Shown here: one piece after another, positions 1 to 10,851 of the stretch
Position numbering within the stretch: position 1 is the stretch's first letter
Layout of the letters: every line of letters starts with the position of its first letter
Origin: JACKII01 sp963974445
Lineage (GTDB): Bacteria; Pseudomonadota; Alphaproteobacteria; Bin95
Direction: 5' to 3'
Length of the DNA stretch: 24,897 nt
NCBI GenBank assembly: GCA_963974445.1
Contig: CAXBDI010000051.1
Span: 1 to 24,897, forward strand
Notes under the pieces: model-generated
The model's database searches: none
The model's input: the letters and a program-made list of their open reading frames with translations, nothing else
What the model was told of the DNA's origin: nothing
Program-made: the position numbers and the translations under genes

Positions 1-72
1 GCGGACAATTAATGTGCTATCAAAACCGGTCAACTCGGTTTGCTATCGACAGGCCACAGAGGAGCACCGGCC

Positions 73-198
73 ATGCTGCAACGGGTTACCCGCGCCGCGT
101 CGATGGCGGTCGCCAACTCGACCGGCGCCGTCGGCCATAGCGAGGGATTTGCGACCGCGCTAGCCGAGATCACGCTCAGGCGGTATGATATCGACTAG
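73..198 (+). CDS. possible 41-residue small protein upstream of the dioxygenase genes
   Basis: An ATG at 73 opens a frame of 41 codons ending in TAG at 196-198. A purine-rich AGAGGAG lies upstream, with GGAG at 61-64 and an 8-base spacer, which is an unusually good ribosome-binding site for this window. Third codon positions are mostly G or C, as in neighbouring genes. The product starts MLQRV and ends RRYDID; I see no signal peptide, membrane segment or motif and do not recognise it. It stops 30 bases before the dioxygenase alpha subunit, so it could be a small protein, a translated leader, or the in-frame remnant of a gene cut by the window edge or by deletion. Function unknown. Confidence 0.33.
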   Translation: MLQRVTRAASMAVANSTGAVGHSEGFATALAEITLRRYDID

Positions 199-228
199 CC
201 GCAGACCGCAACTGCCGAGACACCGCTC

Positions 229-1497
229 ATGCCCGACACGATCATTCCTGCCGCCAACACGCTCAGCCAACCGCTGGTCTGGCCCGCGGAGGGGCCGTCT
301 CGCGTTCCATACCGCGTCTATCACGACCCGGAAATTTTGCGTCTGGAGCATGAGCGCATCTTCCGCGGTGCTGCGTGGCATTATCTCTGCCTGGAGATCG
401 AAGTGGCCAACTATGGCGACTTCAAGACCAGCGTCGTCGGTGAAATCCCGGTCATAGTCACCCGCGACCGCGACGGCCATGTCAACGCCATGGTCAACCG
501 CTGCGCCCACAAAGGCGCGTTGGTTTGCCTGAAGGAGCGCGGTAATCAGAAACGCATGACCTGCGTCTACCACTCCTGGACCTATGACATGACCGGGCAG
601 TTGCGCGGCGTGGCGTTCCAGGACGGTATGGCCGGCAAGGGCGGCATGCCGAAGGACTTCGACCTGGCCAAGCACCGGTTGGAGCCGCTGCGGGTCGCGG
701 TCTACAACGGCCTGGTCTTCGGCACGTTCAGCCCCGATACGCCGCCGATTGAGGACTATCTGGGCCAGACCATGTGCGAGCTGATCCAGCGCAACTTCTC
801 CAAGCCGCACAAGATCATCGGCTACCACTCGCAGATCATCCACAACAACTGGAAGCTGTATGCGGAGAATGTGCGCGACAGCTATCACGCAACGCTGCTG
901 CACACCTTCTACACGACGTTCAAGATCAACCGCCTGGATATGGATGGCGGCATGATCCTGGCGCAGCCGACGCCCTGGCACTCGCTGAGTTACGCCAAGC
1001 GCGCAACGATCAAGGAAGACGCGCGCTACAAGGACATTCACTCCGCCCAGTTCCAGGAAAACGCCCTGGAAGGGCCGGAGATGCTGAACGCCTTCCACGA
1101 GTTCGACGACAACATCACCCACATGATCCAGACGACGTTTCCGACCCTGGCGTTTCAGTTCACCCTGAACTCGCTGGCCGTGCGCCATTTCGTGCCGAAG
1201 GGCGTCGATAAGACCGAAATCCATTGGCTCTACCTGGGTTATGAGGACGACACGGAGGAGCAGACGGAGATGCGCATCAACCAGGGCAACCTGACCGGCG
1301 CCGCCGGCCTTGTCAGCCTGGAGGACGGCTGCATCAACGAGTTCGTGCAGCGTGGCTCCAAAGGCAGCGAGGACGCGCGCGAGTTCCTGGAGATGGGTGG
1401 CAAATCCGTCGAGTCGTCCGAAGCCTCCCGCGCGACGGAGGTTGCGGTGCGCGGCTTCTGGTCCGGTTACCGCCAGATCATGGGCTTTGCCGACTGA
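229..1497 (+). CDS. aromatic ring-hydroxylating dioxygenase, alpha (large) subunit, Rieske type
   Basis: This is the catalytic subunit of a Rieske non-haem iron oxygenase, 422 residues. The Rieske [2Fe-2S] ligands are C92-x-H94 and C112-x-x-H115, separated by the classical 17 residues. The mononuclear iron site is visible as H220 and H225, with D217 as the bridging Asp between the two centres; the 3- and 5-residue spacings match naphthalene dioxygenase. D366 in LEDG is the likely third iron ligand. The C-terminal two thirds therefore look like a complete catalytic domain. The stop overlaps the beta-subunit start by one base (TGATG), which suggests translational coupling. Known substrates of related alpha/beta enzymes include anthranilate, salicylate, terephthalate and halobenzoates; the sequence does not let me choose. 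No ferredoxin or reductase gene is nearby. The start is chosen because a conserved-looking N-terminus begins there; its ribosome-binding site is weak. Confidence 0.93.
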   Translation: MPDTIIPAANTLSQPLVWPAEGPSRVPYRVYHDPEILRLEHERIFRGAAWHYLCLEIEVANYGDFKTSVVGEIPVIVTRDRDGHVNAMVNRCAHKGALVCLKERGNQKRMTCVYHSWTYDMTGQLRGVAFQDGMAGKGGMPKDFDLAKHRLEPLRVAVYNGLVFGTFSPDTPPIEDYLGQTMCELIQRNFSKPHKIIGYHSQIIHNNWKLYAENVRDSYHATLLHTFYTTFKINRLDMDGGMILAQPTPWHSLSYAKRATIKEDARYKDIHSAQFQENALEGPEMLNAFHEFDDNITHMIQTTFPTLAFQFTLNSLAVRHFVPKGVDKTEIHWLYLGYEDDTEEQTEMRINQGNLTGAAGLVSLEDGCINEFVQRGSKGSEDAREFLEMGGKSVESSEASRATEVAVRGFWSGYRQIMGFAD

Positions 1498-1973
1498 TGA
1501 CGATTTCTGCAGAACTGCGGGTGCGGGTCACCGACCTTTTCCTCGACTACGCCCAGTGCATCGATGATGATCGCGTCGAGGCATGGCCGGAATACTTCAC
1601 CGACGACGCGGTCTACAAGATCACGACCCGCAATACGGAGGCGCGGGGCCTGCCGATGGCGATTATGTCTTGCCGCGGCATCGGTCAGATCCGCGACCGG
1701 ATCACCGCGTTGCGCAAGGCCAATATCTTCGAACCGCACCACCACAACCACCTGCTCGGCCCGTCGCGTCTGACCCGGCAGGGCGACGGCGCCGTCCACG
1801 CGCGCACCAGCGTCGTCGTCTACCGTACCATGGAGCATGGCGAGCAGGAGCGCTTTGCCGTCGGCCGCTACGAGGATGTGTTGGTGGAGCAGGGCGGCGA
1901 CATCAAAATTCAGCAACGCAAAGTCGTGCTCGATTCCCACCGCGTCGACGTGCTGATCGTCTATCCGCTGTAA
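1497..1973 (+). CDS. aromatic ring-hydroxylating dioxygenase, beta (small) subunit
   Basis: The product has 158 residues, the usual size for the NTF2/SnoaL-fold small subunit of three-component ring-hydroxylating oxygenases. The segment from about 18 to 33 (YAQCIDDDRVEAWPEYF) followed by FTDDAVYKI is the typical N-terminal helix and strand region of the family. A conserved-looking stretch around residues 75-92, with NIFEPHHHNHLLGP, follows. The small subunit stabilises the alpha3beta3 hexamer and usually carries no cofactor. The gene begins inside the stop codon of the alpha subunit, so the two are made together. It ends the oxygenase pair; a 72-base gap separates it from the protease gene downstream. 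Family assignment is secure; substrate is unknown. Confidence 0.9.
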   Translation: MTISAELRVRVTDLFLDYAQCIDDDRVEAWPEYFTDDAVYKITTRNTEARGLPMAIMSCRGIGQIRDRITALRKANIFEPHHHNHLLGPSRLTRQGDGAVHARTSVVVYRTMEHGEQERFAVGRYEDVLVEQGGDIKIQQRKVVLDSHRVDVLIVYPL

Positions 1974-1987
1974 CCGGTCTGTCAGGG

Positions 1988-2017
1988 TTGCACCGGGCGG
2001 ATTAGAGCGCACATAAA
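1988..2017 (+). promoter_or_regulatory. possible sigma-70-type promoter ahead of the protease-rarA-crcB run
   Basis: TTGCAC at 1988-1993 and CATAAA at 2012-2017 are separated by 18 bases, in the 72-base gap between the oxygenase genes and the protease gene. The TTG of the -35 and the ATAA core of the -10 fit, the other positions less so. It is the best candidate I can see for starting the five-gene run, but the match is partial. Confidence 0.3.
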
Positions 2018-2045
2018 GCACCTGTCCCGTGACCCCTACAGGAGA

Positions 2046-3458
2046 ATGTTGGTTGTGCCGCGATTGATCCATTTGGCTGTGGCCGCATTGCTACTGGTGC
2101 CGAGCGTCGATGCCTTCAGCCAATCGCAAGCGCCGCGGTCCATCGAAGAGGTGCGCCTGTCGTTTGCGCCGCTGGTGAAGAAGACAGCGCCGGCGGTGGT
2201 CAATATCTACACCAGCAAGAAGGTTCGCGAGCGCCGGGTCAGCCCCCTATTCGACGATCCGTTCTTTCGCCGCTTCTTCGGCGCGCCGCCAAATGCGGAG
2301 CAGGGGCGTGAACGCGTCCAAAACGCGCTCGGCTCTGGCGTCATCGTCGCCAAAGACGGTCTGATCGTCACCAACTATCACGTGATCGAAGGCGCTGACG
2401 AAATCCGCGTCGTCCTCGCCGACCGGCGGGAATTCTCGGCGGAGGTGGTGGCGACGGAGGAACGGAACGATCTGGCGCTGCTGCGGGTGGATACGGAGGG
2501 TGCGGAACTGCCGAATATGCCGCTCGGCAACTCCGACGAATTGGAGGTGGGCGATCTGATCCTGGCAATCGGTAACCCCTTCGGTGTCGGTCAAACGGTG
2601 ACCAGCGGCATTATTTCCGCCAACGCCCGCTCGACCCGGGCGATTGGCGAGGGCGGGGTGTTTATCCAAACCGACGCTGCGATCAATCCTGGAAACTCCG
2701 GCGGTGCACTGATCGGTCTCGACGGCGAACTGGTCGGGGTGAATACCGCGATCTTTTCCCGTTCCGGCGGCTCACTCGGCATCGGATTTGCTATTCCGGT
2801 CAATCTCGTCCGCCGCATGATCCTGGATCATGAGCGCACGACCCAGGTCGCGCGGCCCTGGCTCGGCGGAACTGGGGAGAGCGTGCGCCAAGATGTGGCG
2901 AAGGCCTTGGGCCTGGATCGGCCGCGGGGTGTCATCTTATCGACTCTGCACCCGCTCAGCCCGCTGAAACGTGCGGGATTGGAGGCAAACGACATTGTCT
3001 TGTCGGTGGAGGGGCAGGCGGTGGACGACCCGTTCGCCATGCGGTACCGGTTCGAGACGGCCCTCAACGATACTGTCGCGGTGGAATATTGGCGTCGCGG
3101 CGTGATCGCGACGGTCGATGTGAAGGTGGAGCCGCCGCCGGAAATTCCTGCGCGCGATCAAACGGCTATCGGCGGCAACTCACCGTTCAATGGCGTTCGC
3201 ATCGTCAATATTTCGCCGGCGGTCATTCAGGAGGCGAACCTGAAGGGAGTCGTCGATGGCGTCATGATCGACGGCGTGCGCCGCAACTCCGTTGCCGGAC
3301 GGTTGGGATTTCGGCCCGGCGATGTGATTGAGGAGGTGAACGGCAATCCGATCAAGCAGGTTGGAGATCTTCAAAAAGTGCAACGGGACCAGCCGAATAG
3401 CTGGCGCATCTTCCTGCGCCGTGATGGCAAGCGGCTGCGCATGGAGTTCCGCGCGTGA
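2046..3458 (+). CDS. Do-family (DegP/HtrA) periplasmic serine endopeptidase
   Basis: This is an envelope quality-control protease/chaperone of 470 residues. A hydrophobic signal peptide runs over about residues 5-23, with likely cleavage near VDA. The trypsin-like domain carries the catalytic triad H112 (NYHVIEG), D142 (NDLALLRV) and S218 (NPGNSGG). Two PDZ domains follow, at about 270-360 and 380-468; the second ends in the usual PGDVIEEVNG motif region. Length matches the family. The start is uncertain: AGGAG at 2040-2044 lies only one base before the ATG at 2046, whereas GTG at 2055 sits 10 bases away and would give a cleaner signal peptide (VPRLIHLAV). The stop overlaps the rarA start by 4 bp. 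Placement with rarA is not functionally obvious. Confidence 0.93.
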   Translation: MLVVPRLIHLAVAALLLVPSVDAFSQSQAPRSIEEVRLSFAPLVKKTAPAVVNIYTSKKVRERRVSPLFDDPFFRRFFGAPPNAEQGRERVQNALGSGVIVAKDGLIVTNYHVIEGADEIRVVLADRREFSAEVVATEERNDLALLRVDTEGAELPNMPLGNSDELEVGDLILAIGNPFGVGQTVTSGIISANARSTRAIGEGGVFIQTDAAINPGNSGGALIGLDGELVGVNTAIFSRSGGSLGIGFAIPVNLVRRMILDHERTTQVARPWLGGTGESVRQDVAKALGLDRPRGVILSTLHPLSPLKRAGLEANDIVLSVEGQAVDDPFAMRYRFETALNDTVAVEYWRRGVIATVDVKVEPPPEIPARDQTAIGGNSPFNGVRIVNISPAVIQEANLKGVVDGVMIDGVRRNSVAGRLGFRPGDVIEEVNGNPIKQVGDLQKVQRDQPNSWRIFLRRDGKRLRMEFRA

Positions 3459-4765
3459 GTTCGCTGTTTGAGGCCGCAGGGCTGGAGCAGGCGGCGCCGC
3501 GGCCGCTCGCCGACCGGCTGCGTCCTCGGACTTTGGCCGAGGTGGTCGGGCAGGAACATCTGCTCGGCGCCGACGGTGCGCTCGGCCGGATGCTCGCGGC
3601 TGGTTCCCTGGCCAGTATAGTGCTGTGGGGGCCGCCTGGTTGCGGTAAGACGACGATTGCCCGCCTCCTCGCTGAAGAATCCAATCTGGCGTTTCAGCCG
3701 CTCTCCGCCGTGTTCAGCGGCGTCGCCGACCTGCGCAAGGCGTTCGACGAGGCCAAGAAACGGCGCGCAGTCGGGCAGGGGACGCTGTTGTTCATCGACG
3801 AAATCCACCGCTTCAACCGGGCGCAGCAGGATGGCTTTCTGCCGTTCGTCGAGGATGGGACCGTTGTGCTGGTCGGTGCGACGACCGAAAACCCTTCCTT
3901 CGAACTGAACGCCGCGCTGTTGTCCCGCTGTCAGGTGCTGGTGTTGCATCGCCTCTCCGCCGACGCGTTGGGGCAGTTGCTGACCCGTGTCGAGGCGGAG
4001 ACCGGTCGGCCCTTGCCAGTGACCCCCGCCGCGCGCGAAGCCCTGGTGGCGATGGCCGATGGCGACGGACGTTATCTGCTGAACATGGTCGAGCAGGTGC
4101 TGGCGCAGGCCGGGCCGGACGCAGAGCCGCTGGGCCCCGACGCCATCGCCCACGCCGCCCGCGCGCCGGTGTACGACAAGGCGCAGGAGGCGCACTACAA
4201 CCTGATTAGCGCGCTGCACAAGTCGCTGCGCGGCTCCGACCCGGACGCGGCGCTGTATTGGCTGGCGCGCATGCTGGCAGGCGGCGAGGACCCGCGCTAC
4301 ATCGCCCGCCGCCTGCTGCGCTTTGCCAGTGAGGATGTCGGCCTGGCCGATCCGCAGGCCATGCCGCAAGCCCTTGCCGGGTGGGAGACCTACGAGCGTC
4401 TCGGCACGCCGGAGGGCGAGTTGGCGATAGCGCAAGTGGTGCTCTATCTGGCGACCGCGCCGAAGTCGAACGCGATGTATGCGGGGTTTGGGCAGGCGAT
4501 GAAGGCGGCCAAGACCTCCGGCTCCCTCGCGCCGCCGGCGCACATCCTGAACGCGCCGACCAAGCTGATGAAGGAGTTGGGCTACGGCGCCGGCTATCAG
4601 TACGATCACCACACCGAGGCTGGCTTTTCTGGCCAGAACTACTTTCCGGACGGCATGCCGCGCGGGACCTACTATCACCCAACCGACCGCGGCCACGAAA
4701 AACGCATCGCCGAGCGCCTCGCCTATTGGGCGGAGTTGCGCGCGCAGGCGGAGGAGAAGCCGTGA
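3455..4765 (+). CDS. rarA: replication-associated recombination protein A (RarA/MgsA), AAA+ ATPase
   Basis: RarA (MgsA, the WRNIP1/Mgs1 family) acts at stalled replication forks and interacts with SSB. The 436-residue product has Walker A at 59-67 (GPPGCGKTT), Walker B at 111-116 (LLFIDE, followed by IHRFN), sensor 1 at 141-149 (GATTENPSF) and an arginine-finger candidate at R158 (LLSRCQ). The C-terminal half has the RarA tetramerisation region with the signatures EDVGLADP and YKYPHD-like GYQYDHH. The start is GTG at 3455, inside the stop of the protease gene (GTGA overlap). The gene ends in another GTGA overlap with crcB. Full length, nothing missing that I can see. Confidence 0.95.
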   Translation: MSSLFEAAGLEQAAPRPLADRLRPRTLAEVVGQEHLLGADGALGRMLAAGSLASIVLWGPPGCGKTTIARLLAEESNLAFQPLSAVFSGVADLRKAFDEAKKRRAVGQGTLLFIDEIHRFNRAQQDGFLPFVEDGTVVLVGATTENPSFELNAALLSRCQVLVLHRLSADALGQLLTRVEAETGRPLPVTPAAREALVAMADGDGRYLLNMVEQVLAQAGPDAEPLGPDAIAHAARAPVYDKAQEAHYNLISALHKSLRGSDPDAALYWLARMLAGGEDPRYIARRLLRFASEDVGLADPQAMPQALAGWETYERLGTPEGELAIAQVVLYLATAPKSNAMYAGFGQAMKAAKTSGSLAPPAHILNAPTKLMKELGYGAGYQYDHHTEAGFSGQNYFPDGMPRGTYYHPTDRGHEKRIAERLAYWAELRAQAEEKP

Positions 4766-5139
4766 AGATGCTGTTGCTGGTCACTGCCGGCGGCGCACTG
4801 GGTGCGGCAGCGCGTTATGGAACGATGGTCGCCGTCGGCCGCTGGACCGGGTTCGGCTTTCCCTGGGGCACGGTTGTAGTCAATCTGGCAGGCTCGTTGG
4901 CGTTGGGCTTGCTGATCGGCGCACTGGCGCACGGCCTCAGTCTCAGCCAGGAGGCGAGGGGGTTGCTGGTGATCGGCTTCCTCGGCGCATTTACCACCTT
5001 CTCGACCTTCTCGCTGGACACGGTCACGCTGCTGGAGCGCGGGGCCTGGTGGCCGGCGTTCGGCTATGTTGCGGGATCGGTTGTGGCCGGTATCGCATTG
5101 TTTTTTGGAGGCTTACGAGCCTGGAGGCTTTTCGCATGA
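4762..5139 (+). CDS. crcB: fluoride exporter CrcB/Fluc
   Basis: CrcB (Fluc) forms a dual-topology dimeric channel in the inner membrane that lets fluoride leave the cytoplasm. The product is about 125 residues with four hydrophobic segments. Family signatures are GGALGAAARY at 10-19, GTVVVNLAGS at 36-45 (with the conserved Asn41) and GFLGAFTTFSTF at 72-83 (with the conserved Phe/Thr track). Two starts are possible: GTG at 4762, which gives the same 4-bp overlap seen at the other junctions here, or ATG at 4768, which gives 123 residues. The stop overlaps the next start by 4 bp. There is no room for the fluoride riboswitch that often precedes crcB, so control must come from the upstream promoter. 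Confidence 0.93.
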   Translation: MKMLLLVTAGGALGAAARYGTMVAVGRWTGFGFPWGTVVVNLAGSLALGLLIGALAHGLSLSQEARGLLVIGFLGAFTTFSTFSLDTVTLLERGAWWPAFGYVAGSVVAGIALFFGGLRAWRLFA

Positions 5140-6227
5140 GCGGCGGCGTACAAGTTCTGACTATCGCCGAGCAGGAGGCCGACCAGCGTCTGGACCGCTG
5201 GTTCAAAAAGAACTTCCCGGACCTGTCGCACGGGCAGTTGCAGAAGCTGCTGCGCTCCGGCCAGATCCGGGTCGATGGTAAGCGCGCCAAATCCTCCGAC
5301 CGCCTGACCGAGGGCGTCGCGGTGCGGGTGCCGCCGATGGCCTCTGCCGCCGCAGGTGACGGCCCGAACAGCGATGCTTTCGGCCAGACGCAGAGGAGCG
5401 ACGAGCCGCGGGACGCCCTCAGCAAGGCCGATGCCGCCTTCGTCCGCGATCTGGTGTTCTACGAGGATGCCGACATTATCGCGCTCAACAAGCCGGCTGG
5501 CTTGGCCGTGCAGGGCGGCACCAAGACCAGGCGGCACGTGGACGGCATGCTGCCGGCGCTCGCCGGCAAGTCTGGCGAATGGCCGCGCCTGGTGCATCGG
5601 CTGGACCGCGACACCTCGGGCGTGCTGGTGGTGGCCCGCACGATCAAGGCGACGCGCGCGCTAAACGACGCCTTCCGCCTGCGCGAGATGCAGAAGCTCT
5701 ATTGGGCCATCACCATCGGCATTCTGAAGCCCGCCGACGGCTTCATCGACCTGCCATTGTCGAAGCAGGGCGATGTCTTCGAGAAGATGTCGGAAGATCA
5801 TGACGGCCAACGCGCCATCACCGATTACCGCACCATCGAGCAGGCGGGCCGGAGGCTTGCATGGGTGGCCCTCGCGCCGCGCACCGGGCGCACGCACCAG
5901 TTGCGCGCACACATGGCGGCGAAAGGCAAGCCGATCCTCGGCGACACCAAATATGGCGAGCAGGCGGATGGCATGGCGGATGGCCTGGTTGAGGCGCTGG
6001 AAGTATCGTCCGGCCTGCATCTGCATGCCCGCGCCCTCTGGCTGCCGCCGTTCGGCAACCGCCGCGGCGAAACCCAACTGACCGCGCCGCCGCCGGAGAA
6101 CTTCGCAGCGACGCTGCGCGCGTTGGAATTCGACCGCGACAACCCTCTGGCCGACGAGCCGATTCCGAATATGCGGGAGGAATACCGTGAGGGCATCAAG
6201 GCGCGCGAGCGGAAGCGGCGGCGATGA
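5136..6227 (+). CDS. RluC/RluD-type rRNA/tRNA pseudouridine synthase
   Basis: The enzyme isomerises uridine to pseudouridine in structured RNA, most likely 23S rRNA. The start is ATG at 5136, which forms an ATGA overlap with the crcB stop and has GGAGG at 5123-5127 upstream; a longer reading from 5049 would lie inside crcB. The product has 363 residues. An S4 RNA-binding domain covers about 15-62, followed by a linker to about 100. The RluA-class catalytic domain carries HRLDRDTSG at 154-162 with catalytic Asp157, and the later RTGRTHQLRAH motif. The C-terminus is a basic tail (KARERKRRR). The S4 domain argues for RluC or RluD over RluA; the target base cannot be told from sequence alone. The stop overlaps the next gene by 4 bp. 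Confidence 0.92.
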   Translation: MSGGVQVLTIAEQEADQRLDRWFKKNFPDLSHGQLQKLLRSGQIRVDGKRAKSSDRLTEGVAVRVPPMASAAAGDGPNSDAFGQTQRSDEPRDALSKADAAFVRDLVFYEDADIIALNKPAGLAVQGGTKTRRHVDGMLPALAGKSGEWPRLVHRLDRDTSGVLVVARTIKATRALNDAFRLREMQKLYWAITIGILKPADGFIDLPLSKQGDVFEKMSEDHDGQRAITDYRTIEQAGRRLAWVALAPRTGRTHQLRAHMAAKGKPILGDTKYGEQADGMADGLVEALEVSSGLHLHARALWLPPFGNRRGETQLTAPPPENFAATLRALEFDRDNPLADEPIPNMREEYREGIKARERKRRR

Positions 6228-6913
6228 AGCGCTTCTACAAGAACGCCGCCGCCGCTGAGTTCGAAGGCGCACCCGCCGTGCTGCTCGACGGCAAACCGGT
6301 GCGGACGCCAAAGCGGCTGTTGCTGCACCTGCCAACCCTCGGGCTTGCCGACGCCATCGCCGGCGAGTGGAACAGCCAGCAGGACGAAATCCGCCCGGCA
6401 GATATGCCCATGACTCAGATGGCGACCACGGCGCTCGACCGTATCGCACCGCAGATCGGTGCGGTCGCGGCGGAGGTTGCGCGCTTCGCCGAGACCGATC
6501 TGGTGTGCTATCGCGCTGAAACACCGGAGTCTTTGGTCGAGGTCCAGCACGCCGCCTGGTCGCCACTCCTGCAATGGCTGGAGGCCGAGCTTGACGCGCG
6601 CCTGATGGTGACAACCGGCATCCAACCGATCCCGCAGCCGGCCGACGCCATCGCGCGGGTGCAAAATGCGGTGGCCCGATACGAGGCGTTTCCCCTCGCG
6701 GCGCTCTCGACCGCGACGGCGATTACCGGCTCTGTCGTGATTGCTTTAGCGCTCGCCCACCAGCGAATCGACGGCGACGCCGCCGCAAACGCCGCCCATG
6801 TCGATGAGGTTTTTCAGATGCAGCGTTGGGGCGCCGACCCCGAGGCGGAGGCGAATTTGCGCCGCATCAGAACGGAGTTACAAGCCGTTGAACGCTTTCT
6901 GGCCTTGCTCTAG
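6224..6913 (+). CDS. ATP12-family chaperone for F1-ATPase assembly
   Basis: The product has 229 residues and matches the ATP12 family, whose mitochondrial member binds the F1 alpha subunit during ATP synthase assembly. Family features are the N-terminal KRFYKNAA, the LLDGKPVRTPK segment at about 21-31, EWNSQQDEI in the middle with the following MPMTQMATTALDRI, and the WSPLLQWLE helix. Bacterial ATP12 homologues are typical of alphaproteobacteria, so this gene is one of the main clues to the host. It starts with ATG in the stop of the pseudouridine synthase gene (ATGA) and is the last of the five packed genes. In several alphaproteobacteria I recall a HAD-family hydrolase gene between these two; here it is absent. 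Confidence 0.9.
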   Translation: MKRFYKNAAAAEFEGAPAVLLDGKPVRTPKRLLLHLPTLGLADAIAGEWNSQQDEIRPADMPMTQMATTALDRIAPQIGAVAAEVARFAETDLVCYRAETPESLVEVQHAAWSPLLQWLEAELDARLMVTTGIQPIPQPADAIARVQNAVARYEAFPLAALSTATAITGSVVIALALAHQRIDGDAAANAAHVDEVFQMQRWGADPEAEANLRRIRTELQAVERFLALL

Positions 6914-7037
6914 CCGGCCTTAGGCTCTATTTCGCGTGCAGCCGTCCGCGGTCTCGCTGCAGAGCAGCACGCGACGTTGCCGCGAGCTTAAGCATATCGT
7001 TTCGCGCCCGTTCGGGCTGCACGCCTTGGGAGCCCCA

Positions 7038-8570
<1,533 letters not shown>

Positions 8571-8582
8571 GGTTAGGCCGGC

Positions 8583-10568
<1,986 letters not shown>

Positions 10569-10631
10569 GCCATGGGCGTCTAAGGCGGCAGCGTGGCCGA
10601 CCATTGCCTGGCGGCTCTATCCCTCATCCCC

Positions 10632-10758
10632 CAATTTCATCCTCAGTAGCGCTCGCAGAGCGCGTATCGAAGGGTGCCGCAGGACACGGCAATCTTCCAA
10701 CGTGGGCCTTGGCTGCCGGTGGATCGCTTCGTTGCCTGCGGCGCCTCGCGATGACGCC
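10632..10758. repeat. composite dispersed intergenic palindromic repeat (copy 1)
   Basis: Between the convergent ends of pccA and the cupin gene lies a stretch made of two repeat types. The left part contains a perfect 6-bp stem, GCGCTC-GCA-GAGCGC at 10649-10663, flanked by CATCCTCAG and CGAAGGGTG. The right part (about 10709-10758) has GGATCGCTTCG and CTCGCGATGACG. The right part matches the ends of the elements at 14827 and 19781 (GATTGC, CTCGCAATGACG). I see no coding potential. Such elements are widespread in alphaproteobacterial intergenic DNA; what they do is unknown to me. Confidence 0.6.
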
Positions 10759-10803
10759 CAACTGAGCGGGAAGTGCACGCGCGTCAGGGCGTAGGAAGGC
10801 GAT

Positions 10804-10844
10804 CCCGATCGAGCAGACCGCCGAGGCGCGTCTCCTCGATCGGG
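10804..10844. repeat. long stem-loop next to the cupin stop codon
   Basis: CCCGATCGAG at 10804-10813 is the exact reverse complement of CTCGATCGGG at 10835-10844. The 21 bases between continue the stem: after one mismatch AGAC pairs with GTCT, then CGCC with GGCG. The result is an almost continuous hairpin ending 7 bases from the cupin stop. No T-run follows on either strand, so it is not a standard intrinsic terminator, but it could protect the 3' end of the cupin or pccBA transcript. Confidence 0.6.
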
Positions 10845-10851
10845 CTGAGCG

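Noticed and set aside
160..1224. 354-codon open frame on the minus strand
   Set aside because: It lies antisense to the Rieske oxygenase gene, whose motifs are unmistakable. Its product is rich in Arg, Val and His with no domain, as expected of shadow frames in GC-rich coding DNA.
3371..4696. 441-codon open frame on the minus strand
   Set aside because: Complete shadow of rarA, with low-complexity Arg/Gly/Gln-rich translation and no motif.
4700..4770. Fluoride riboswitch ahead of crcB
   Set aside because: The sequence is the coding end of rarA and leaves no untranslated leader.
6936..7037. N-terminal extension of PccB
   Set aside because: The extra 34 residues lack conservation-like features, and ATG 7038 has GGGAG at ideal distance and gives the standard 510-residue length.
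10569..10851. Missed gene between pccA and the cupin gene
   Set aside because: Both strands are interrupted or show repeat structure; the content is explained by the palindromic element and the hairpin.
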